Positions 7,020 through 13,161 of a stretch of 19,170 nt of DNA are shown here, one piece after another. Origin of the DNA: Treponema sp. (lineage in GTDB: Bacteria; Spirochaetota; Spirochaetia; Treponematales; Breznakiellaceae). The number at the start of each line of letters is the position of its first letter. Position 1 is the stretch's first letter. Position numbers and translations under genes: made by a program. Location: NCBI GenBank assembly GCA_031278025.1, contig JAITLF010000262.1, positions 1 to 19,170 of the forward strand, given 5' to 3'. A model generated the notes under the pieces. It was given only the letters and a program-made list of their open reading frames with translations, made no database searches and was not told the origin of the DNA.

Positions 7020-8387
7020 TCAGGTACCCCGGGAGCGGAGGAAAGCCCGGTACTTCTCGGGGTCGCTCTTAAAGGCGATGATGGGGGATACCGGGTCGTG
7101 CAGGGCTTTGTTTAGGGCTTCGTTGGCTTCAAAGTACAGCCGCTCGGCATCCACCAGCCTGCCGGCCCGGGTGCTTACCCCTATGCGGAAACGCGAGGTA
7201 TCGGTGAAGGTCGCCATAAGGTAGTTGAGAAAACCTTCGGCCTTGGTAAACCCCTGGTCCATATCCGCGTTGGGAAGGATGACGGTAATACCCTGTCCTC
7301 CCTTCTCAAAGATGAGGTCCCGGAGATTGAAAAAGCTTACCGCCATATCGGCAAACTGTTTGTACTGTTGGCTTGTTAATTCGGGTTTCCCGGAAAAAGT
7401 TACGACCATCACCGTCAAGTCCTGCTCAAAGGAAGCGCAACGGTGCAGTTCCGAATCAAGCCGGTCTTTCGTGTATTCCTCCCAGCCTATGTTGCTCTCC
7501 GGAGCGTAAAGTCCCTGGGGGGGGGTGGCCTCTTTTTGTTCCCCGACATCCGGAACTTCCACGACTGGGGGTTCTGGTACGGAAGCGTCGGGGGCAAAAT
7601 CCGCCTCCTGAGTATCGAAGTCCTCGGCAGGATCTTCCTCGTCAGTAAGCTCCAGACTTCCCCGATCCCATATCTCCGGCACTTCAGGAAGCGCTTTTTC
7701 CGGTCCTTTGACCCGGCGTCCGGCAGGCGGTTCCTCTTCCTCCTCCTCTTCTTCATCAAACGCTGATTTATCGTCGTCATGCCGGGAAAGCCGGCTGTCT
7801 CTCTTCCGTCTTCCTCCCGCCATTTTTTCCGCCGACGCATCACCCCGGGCCAGGGCGGATTCCACGAGGAAGGTAAGGAACGCCGCCGCAAGGGCGGCCA
7901 GGATCATCAGGAGGGAATGTTTCAGAATCGTAACGCCGTAATTGTAATCCACCGACCGAAAACCGGCGCTGATGTTCACGTTCCTCAGTCCGTTGATACG
8001 CAGGGGGACGGCTGATGTGGAGGAAACACCGAAACGCTTTACGAACCGGGGCGAATCCCCTTCCCAGCGTATGACCGCGCCCCGTTCCCGTTCAAAAGCG
8101 TATTCTCCTGAAGGGCCGGAAATGATAACTCCTTCAAGGGCCTGGGACAACGCAAGTCTGTCCTGGATCGTTTCCTGGAACGGAGCATCCATAAAGCCAA
8201 GAACGCCTGCGGCGGAGGCAATATCCGCAAGATCGTAGAATTCCCGTTCCGCAATTACCTGGCGATTGGTTACATTGGTATAGAAACGGTATGCTCCGAC
8301 AATGAGGGCCACAGCATAGACGGCAATGCAAAGAAAAGCAATTATTAAAGCAGGAATGGATGAATTCATTTTCCTCATAGGCGACAT
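7020..8387 (-). CDS. Membrane protein with degenerate GGDEF domain
   Basis: Two membrane segments (about 11-33 and 157-177) bracket a roughly 120-residue extracytoplasmic sensor-like region. A linker of about 120 residues follows, strongly acidic, with a run of eight glutamates near residue 215. The C-terminus (about 305-440) has the shape of a GGDEF domain: RLDSELHRC, then GGQGITVILPNADMDQG (from 363) where active cyclases have GGDEF, then FRIGVSTRAG and LYFEANEALNKAL. Loss of the acidic residues in the GG[DE]EF loop predicts no cyclase activity; a GTP or c-di-GMP sensing role is possible. The nominal ATG at 8387 overlaps a perfect TATAAT on the same strand; the ATGs four (8378) or seven (8369) codons in, the latter behind GAGG, are more plausible starts. 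Confidence 0.75.
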   Translation of the reverse strand: MSPMRKMNSSIPALIIAFLCIAVYAVALIVGAYRFYTNVTNRQVIAEREFYDLADIASAAGVLGFMDAPFQETIQDRLALSQALEGVIISGPSGEYAFERERGAVIRWEGDSPRFVKRFGVSSTSAVPLRINGLRNVNISAGFRSVDYNYGVTILKHSLLMILAALAAAFLTFLVESALARGDASAEKMAGGRRKRDSRLSRHDDDKSAFDEEEEEEEEPPAGRRVKGPEKALPEVPEIWDRGSLELTDEEDPAEDFDTQEADFAPDASVPEPPVVEVPDVGEQKEATPPQGLYAPESNIGWEEYTKDRLDSELHRCASFEQDLTVMVVTFSGKPELTSQQYKQFADMAVSFFNLRDLIFEKGGQGITVILPNADMDQGFTKAEGFLNYLMATFTDTSRFRIGVSTRAGRLVDAERLYFEANEALNKALHDPVSPIIAFKSDPEKYRAFLRSRGT

Positions 8388-8435
8388 TATATATTTTTTT
8401 CAAAATTCGTGCTAGGATAAAATAAAGGATTCGTC
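8388..8435. promoter_or_regulatory. Short divergent promoter region
   Basis: 48 AT-rich bases separate the divergent degenerate-GGDEF and MEMO genes. On the minus strand a perfect TATAAT overlaps the first ATG of the leftward gene. On the plus strand AAAGGA (8424-8429) is a good ribosome site for the ATG at 8436, with possible TTTTCA (8397-8402) and TAAAAT (8418-8423) boxes at a short 15-base spacing. The two promoters must overlap, so expression may be mutually linked. Confidence 0.45.
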
Positions 8436-9380
8436 ATGAATTTAAGAAGGCAGATTCTTCCCCCCGGATGGTATCCCCATTCCGCTGAAAAAGTACGGAG
8501 GTTCTTGGAACCAAGGTTCATAGAATCAGGATTCCCGAAACACGGTTCTCAGGATGCCATCGCCGTTATTGCCCCTCATGCGGGATGGTATTATTCGGGC
8601 CGTATTGCCGCGCGGGCATTACGGGCCTTGAAAACCGACGCCGACACGGTGATCGTCATAGGCGGACACCTCCCCGCCGGGACGCCGCCCCTCTTTGCCG
8701 AAGAAGACGGCGTTGTTACCCCCCTGGGGAACCTGGAAATAGACCGGGAATTCAGGGACAAGCTTTGGAAAGAATTAGGCGGCAAGCCGGATCGATATTA
8801 CGATAATACCGTCGAGGTCATGCTGCCCATGGTTAAGTTCTACTTCCCCCAATCCCGTTTGATCTGGCTGCGGCTTGGCGCGGAAATTCAATCGTATGCA
8901 GTGGGAAAGACTATCGCGGCAATCGGCGCTTCCCTGGAACGGCGGTTCGTACTCATAGGTTCCACCGATTTGACCCATTACGGGCTTAACTACGATTTTG
9001 CTCCCCGGGGCATGGGGCGGAAAGCCCTGGAATGGATGAAAACGGTGAACGACGCCGCCTTCATACAGGCGGTGATGTCCGGTGACGAGGACGAAACCTT
9101 CCGCCGGGCCGAGACAGATCGGTCCTCCTGTTCCATCGGGGCGGTCCTCGCCTGCATGGGGTATGCTCATGCCCTGGCCGCCTCCGATGCGACCCTCCTC
9201 TCCTACGGGACCAGCGTTGATTCGGCGGACGCCTCCTTTGAAGGAGCCGTCCAGGGCCGAGCTGCTTTGGGCGGCGGCTCGTCGGAGGAAGACGTTTCCC
9301 CCGATGTAGACAAGGTTCCCGACTCCTTTGTAGGCTACGCCGCTATGTCCTGGTATCCCGGTGAGGAAGCAGGCGGTTAA
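8436..9380 (+). CDS. MEMO1 family protein (AmmeMemoRadiSam system protein B type)
   Basis: Clear member of the Memo family, related in fold to class III extradiol dioxygenases. Diagnostic segments are APHAGWYYSG (46-55), VIGGHLP (74-80), GSTDLTHYG (175-183) and TDRSSCSIGAVLACMGYA (227-244). His48, His78, Asp178, His181 and Cys232 line up with the metal/active-site residues known in human MEMO1, so the site appears intact. The length of 314 residues is normal. In many bacteria this gene sits with an AMMECR1 gene and a radical SAM gene; neither is next to it here. Its start has AAAGGA six bases upstream. It converges with the DUF115 operon, the two stops sharing the bases TTAA at 9377-9380. Exact biochemical role unknown. 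Confidence 0.88.
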   Translation: MNLRRQILPPGWYPHSAEKVRRFLEPRFIESGFPKHGSQDAIAVIAPHAGWYYSGRIAARALRALKTDADTVIVIGGHLPAGTPPLFAEEDGVVTPLGNLEIDREFRDKLWKELGGKPDRYYDNTVEVMLPMVKFYFPQSRLIWLRLGAEIQSYAVGKTIAAIGASLERRFVLIGSTDLTHYGLNYDFAPRGMGRKALEWMKTVNDAAFIQAVMSGDEDETFRRAETDRSSCSIGAVLACMGYAHALAASDATLLSYGTSVDSADASFEGAVQGRAALGGGSSEEDVSPDVDKVPDSFVGYAAMSWYPGEEAGG

Positions 9381-11077
9381 GCCCGATTCAGCACGGCGTC
9401 CAGTTCTTTGAGGGAATAGTCCCTCACCGCTTCCAGTGCTTCCGGGGCGGTCAATCCGCTACGGCGGTGTTGTACGGCGGCCCAGGCGGGGAGCAGGGTC
9501 GTCAGGATACGGCTTTCCTGTTCCGTACATTTCCTCAGAAAATTCGTTATGTTTTGGCCGGACCGGGGGAGCGCGGCGATTTCCCTTCGGTAGGTTTCCA
9601 GAAATTCCCCGGCGCGTGTTGCCGCCTGACCTGCGGCAAAGAGGCGCATGGCTTCCCGGCGTTTCGGCGTTTTTTCCGGCAAGCGGATAGGAGACCCCAG
9701 GCCGGGGACGGCGGTTAGCATCGCGTCCTGGGAGCGGGCTTTTGCCTCAAGCTTTTCGCGGTAGCTTTGCAGGAGGGCCGTTGCGTAATACCAGGAGCCG
9801 TCTTCCCGTTGTTCGCTCTTAGTCAGGGGGGACCGGTAGAGGAAGGCCGATGCCTGGGCTTCCTGAGGGGCGAGCCGGGTTTGCCGCACTTCAAAATAAG
9901 GATGAATATAGGTTCCCCGTGCATAGGTCTGCCCCAAAGGGTAGGAAAAATCGGCCCCGTACAGTTCGATTTCCTCCGCCCCCAGGTATTCCGCCAGGGA
10001 CACAGCCGCGTAGGTTACGTTGACTCCCGACGTGTCTATGTTCGGAAAAGACCGCCAGTACCGGGAGATATACCGGGCCAGGGGATGTCCGCCTGAGAAA
10101 AACCGAGGATTCCCGCTCAGGGCGGCCAGGAGGGGAGGGCTTGCCAGGTCCATAAACAGGGGAATGTCCTGGGGAAGGCCCGCCATAAAATGGCGGTAAC
10201 TGATGTGCTGGCAGTCAATCGAGACTACCGCGCCCGGCATAAGGCCCCGGTTCAGCAGGGCGGGGAGGGCGGTGTCCGTGGCGATGACAAACCGGGACTC
10301 CCGTTTTCCCTCAAGACGGGGAATCTGTATGTCCAGGGAAGGTCCCGCAGCGCAAACGGCTGCCCGGCGTACCGGCGGCAACGGACGCTCCGGCCCTTCC
10401 GCCTGAAAAAGGTTCCTGATGATGTTGGAAAACCACCGGGTCCCAAAATACGCCTGTACCGAATAATCCCTGGCAAGCCGGTCTATGGCGGTTTTTACCG
10501 CGTCTGCGGCCCGGCCAAAGTTGAAAGGATCGAGTTCCGTCCTGATCCGCAGGGGGATGACCCTGATGCCCCCGTAGAGCGCAGGCTGGTAGGTTTTCAG
10601 GATGAAGGCTTCCAGAATTTCGGGATCCGGATCCACAAGGAGGTGGAACCGGGGGTCCTGAAAGATATGAATGTACGATCTGGAAGCGAGTAATTCCGCG
10701 ACCCCGTGTATATCGTAATCCACCACCAGAAGACGGTGGATGTCCTCCCTTTCCAGGGCGGCCTGGGCATGGTAGCCGCCGCCCAGACCCATGAGGACCA
10801 GGTACCCTTCGGCGGCGCGGGTGGATTGAGATCCTTCCGGAACCCGCAGGGCTGCGGTTATGATCCGTTCCCCCTCGCGGCAGGGGTCCATCAGGGAGTG
10901 GAGGGGATGAGCCGCTCCGGAAGGGTCCGTCAGGGCGGGTACCATCTCGCCGGAGCGGGCATCAAGGAACCGGTACCGCCCCCTGGTTGTTTCCGCCCCT
11001 GACAGCCGGGAACACAGGGCGGGGTCCTTCTGCGACAGGGCAAGCAGGTTCCGCTCAAAGAAGTATTGTTTATTCAT
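9377..11077 (-). CDS. DUF115/MptE-like motility-associated factor protein B
   Basis: Large DUF115 (MAF_flag10, 6-hydroxymethylpterin diphosphokinase MptE-like) protein, a family tied to glycosylation of flagellins and other surface structures in motile bacteria. From the ATG at 11077 it has 566 residues: a SAM/Rossmann-like N-terminal part with LMGLGGGYHAQAAL (from about 95), GTRWFSNI (212-219), then the DUF115 core CAAGPSLD (242-249), ATDTALPALL, SIDCQH (286-291) and GADFSYPLG (374-382). A longer reading frame starting with TTG at 11104 would add nine residues coded entirely by an inserted element, so 11077 is the native start. Its ribosome site was separated from it by that insertion (see 11080-11262). 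It is last in a four-gene operon and paralogous to the gene upstream. Confidence 0.85.
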   Translation of the reverse strand: MNKQYFFERNLLALSQKDPALCSRLSGAETTRGRYRFLDARSGEMVPALTDPSGAAHPLHSLMDPCREGERIITAALRVPEGSQSTRAAEGYLVLMGLGGGYHAQAALEREDIHRLLVVDYDIHGVAELLASRSYIHIFQDPRFHLLVDPDPEILEAFILKTYQPALYGGIRVIPLRIRTELDPFNFGRAADAVKTAIDRLARDYSVQAYFGTRWFSNIIRNLFQAEGPERPLPPVRRAAVCAAGPSLDIQIPRLEGKRESRFVIATDTALPALLNRGLMPGAVVSIDCQHISYRHFMAGLPQDIPLFMDLASPPLLAALSGNPRFFSGGHPLARYISRYWRSFPNIDTSGVNVTYAAVSLAEYLGAEEIELYGADFSYPLGQTYARGTYIHPYFEVRQTRLAPQEAQASAFLYRSPLTKSEQREDGSWYYATALLQSYREKLEAKARSQDAMLTAVPGLGSPIRLPEKTPKRREAMRLFAAGQAATRAGEFLETYRREIAALPRSGQNITNFLRKCTEQESRILTTLLPAWAAVQHRRSGLTAPEALEAVRDYSLKELDAVLNRA

Positions 11078-11264
11078 CTGAGGCTGTTCCAAAACCCACG
11101 CCAACGTTCAGAAGCCCGGCTATCCCGCTCAGAAACGCCGTATTCACGTATAAGAATGGTCCAGCCATAATCGTGAATGGTCTGGTTTTATACGTAAATT
11201 CGCCGTTTCTGAGTGGGAATACCGGGGAGATGAACTCAAGGCGCGGGTTTTGGAACAGCCTCAT
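11070..11264 (-). CDS. 64-aa relay ORF created by the inserted element
   Basis: This ORF starts with ATG directly after the TAG of DUF115 gene A, with GGAGG eight bases upstream at the end of gene A. It reads through all 183 bases of the inserted element without a stop and ends in TAA inside the first codons of gene B, overlapping its ATG by eight bases. Its ATG is formed by the duplicated target bases (AGAT) joined to the terminal G of the element. The product (MRLFQNPRLEFISPV...) resembles nothing I know and probably matters only as a translated bridge that reinitiates at gene B. Confidence 0.5.
   Translation of the reverse strand: MRLFQNPRLEFISPVFPLRNGEFTYKTRPFTIMAGPFLYVNTAFLSGIAGLLNVGVGFGTASDE
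11080..11262. mobile_element. MITE-like palindromic insertion, 183 bp, with target duplication
   Basis: Both ends carry GAGGCTGTTCCAAAACCC as perfect 18-bp inverted repeats; homology continues inward with gaps (CTCAGAAACG-CG, ACGTATAA) almost to the centre, so the whole element can fold back. The flanks repeat ATCT (11076-11079 and 11263-11266; alignment allows up to TCATCT), consistent with a target-site duplication. There is no transposase inside, so it must have been moved in trans. The end sequence is reminiscent of IS ends of the 'GAGGCTGT..CAAAA' kind, from memory only. It sits exactly between stop and start codons of two paralogous genes. Confidence 0.8.
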
Positions 11265-12752
11265 CTATCTCTCCTCCCCGGCGGCCAGCGCTTTGATTTC
11301 TTTGAGGAGCCGTGCCGCCGAGACCTCCACCCCGCCGGGGAGGAGAAGCGGCGCTAATTCCCGGCGGATCGCCTCAGCCGGCCCGGCTTTTTCCAGCAGG
11401 CAGGAGAGGACCCGGACCGCGTCATCAGAGACCGCCTGAGTCCCCGGAACCTGCGGGACCTTGCGTGATTTCACCTGCGGCGAGGAGCCTTGCCACGGGG
11501 AAGGTTGCGCGGGAAGGGCATCGAAAACAGGGTTGTTTTTTCCCAGGGAGCGGATGCGGCCAGGATAGGCCGCAAGCTGGCCGCCAAACCATTCGGCATA
11601 CACCCGGAGGCTCCCGAAAGCGGATAGTTGCCCGGCCCGGACAAAGGCTTGAGCGTACCGGGGATCAAGACGGTTCGCCCGGTCCTCCTGGAAACGATCC
11701 AATGCGTAGGGCCGGACGTGGGTCTTGATGTCCCTGTTGGAAAGGTCCATACCGGCCAGGAAGACGCCACCCTCTGTGCAGCGGAGGGCCAGATCCAGGG
11801 CAGTGGCGGTAACCGTCCCCCGCTGGGGAAGGGCCAGATGGGGAATGCCCAGCTTTTCCAATACCGCCTCTTGCCAGAGGCTGCCGTCGCTTAAAGGGAG
11901 GACGGGGAAACCGCCGCATTGACCGGGGAGGACGGCGGTGAGGGAGGCCGCAAGGAAAAAGGGCCGGCCCGATGCGCACCGTATCGCCTCCCAAAGATGG
12001 AAGTGCGCCCAGCCGCCGCCGTCGGTACTGATCGTTACATCCGGCAGTACGCCTCCTGCCGTAAGGGCGGGGACCGAGGAGGAGGAGGCCAGGACCGTCG
12101 CCCCTTCGCGTTGCATGTCCGCGATGACCGGGAGAACCTCTTCCAGGCCGGGTCCCGCGCCGGTAACAATCCAGGGACCTGAACCGGGGTCTATGCCAAA
12201 GAAAACCCGGAGGATGCCGAGGTTCCTCAGGAAATTTCTAAACCAGCGGCGGCCAAAACCTTTGACGGTACGGGCGTTGGCGTCCATCCGGCGTAAAAAG
12301 GTTACGGTTTTTTCCAGAAGGTCTTTATAGGCCGCCCCATAAGCCGCCAGCGCTGGCCGCCATTCCACGATTTTTACCGCCCCTATCCCGATGTCGGGGA
12401 TCTCCCGCTCCAGAAATTCCCCGCATGAAAGCCCCGATCCGGGAAACCACCGGGCCGTGGTTTCCGGGGCTTCACCGGGAAACCGGGCAAAGAAGTCCGA
12501 AACATGGAGGGCGATGACCTTTGCCTGGGGGAAAAGCCGCCTGAGTACCGGGATGATATAGCCTAAACCCGGTTCAATCAGGATGAAGAACCCTATTGTT
12601 TCACTCAATGCGCCCTTGCTCAATGCGCCAAAATCGAAGGCGTTGATATATTTTTCCGCTTCCCCGGCGGGATCATACCGGGAATGCAGGAATTTTCCGC
12701 CGGCAAAAACGGTGGGAAGGCCGGTTCCCGCCCTGGCGATCCGTTCAATCAT
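11265..12752 (-). CDS. DUF115/MptE-like motility-associated factor protein A
   Basis: A second DUF115-family protein, about 495 residues from the ATG at 12752. It shares the layout of its downstream paralog: FILIEPGLGYIIPVL (from about 56), GRRWFRNF (167-174), the DUF115 core VTGAGPGLEEVLP (from 196), STDGGGWAHF (from 242) and a late GVFLAGMDLSNRD segment. Divergence from protein B is high, so the two likely have distinct roles. The frame could extend to a TTG at 12806, but the ATG at 12752 overlaps the previous gene by eight bases, the usual coupling pattern here. The 3' end carries GGGAGGAG before the TAG, once the ribosome site of gene B. Confidence 0.82.
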   Translation of the reverse strand: MIERIARAGTGLPTVFAGGKFLHSRYDPAGEAEKYINAFDFGALSKGALSETIGFFILIEPGLGYIIPVLRRLFPQAKVIALHVSDFFARFPGEAPETTARWFPGSGLSCGEFLEREIPDIGIGAVKIVEWRPALAAYGAAYKDLLEKTVTFLRRMDANARTVKGFGRRWFRNFLRNLGILRVFFGIDPGSGPWIVTGAGPGLEEVLPVIADMQREGATVLASSSSVPALTAGGVLPDVTISTDGGGWAHFHLWEAIRCASGRPFFLAASLTAVLPGQCGGFPVLPLSDGSLWQEAVLEKLGIPHLALPQRGTVTATALDLALRCTEGGVFLAGMDLSNRDIKTHVRPYALDRFQEDRANRLDPRYAQAFVRAGQLSAFGSLRVYAEWFGGQLAAYPGRIRSLGKNNPVFDALPAQPSPWQGSSPQVKSRKVPQVPGTQAVSDDAVRVLSCLLEKAGPAEAIRRELAPLLLPGGVEVSAARLLKEIKALAAGEER

Positions 12753-13161
12753 CGTACCGGCAAGACGGTATCCGGGAGAGGACCTCTTCCGGAGATTCGG
12801 CTTCAAAACTTGTAAGCGCCCGGGCCCGCAGGGTCCTGGTCAGCCGGTGTGTTAAGAGTTCCCGGTCCAGGGTTTTGGAAAAAAGGATCAGGATGTTTTT
12901 TGAAGGCAAACAGATGACTTTGCCGAAAGACGATGCTGCGGAAACCGCCGCGGCGAAAAATTGTTTAAGGGCCGCTTCTCCGGGGTAGTTCGGCGGCTCC
13001 AGGACGATTCCCTGGCACGATGAATGGTGAAGCCAATAGGCCCGAATCATCTCCCGAACCGCCTCCATACCGGCAGGCTCTTCGGGATGTGAGGCGGGAA
13101 CCTGAGCGCCGGCGGTCCGTTCCGGAGGATTGGCAGTACTAGCCTTGCCCAGGAGTCCCAT
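12745..13161 (-). CDS. Small conserved-looking hypothetical, 138 aa
   Basis: No family recognised. The first 30 residues are Ala/Pro-rich and probably disordered. The rest looks like a compact alpha/beta domain: MIRAYWLHHSSCQGIVLEPP, then ALKQFFAAAVSAASSFGKVI, a hydrophobic strand KNILILFS (90s) and a helix DRELLTHRLTRTLRA. Its ATG overlaps the stop of the acidic scaffold gene by one base (TAATG) and its stop overlaps DUF115 gene A by eight, so it is translated in step with both. Given the context it may be an adaptor between scaffold and DUF115 proteins (inference). Confidence 0.65.
   Translation of the reverse strand: MGLLGKASTANPPERTAGAQVPASHPEEPAGMEAVREMIRAYWLHHSSCQGIVLEPPNYPGEAALKQFFAAAVSAASSFGKVICLPSKNILILFSKTLDRELLTHRLTRTLRARALTSFEAESPEEVLSRIPSCRYDD

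Noticed and set aside
9377..11104. Longer start (TTG at 11104) for DUF115 gene B
   Set aside because: The nine extra codons lie wholly inside the inserted element; the native ATG is at 11077.
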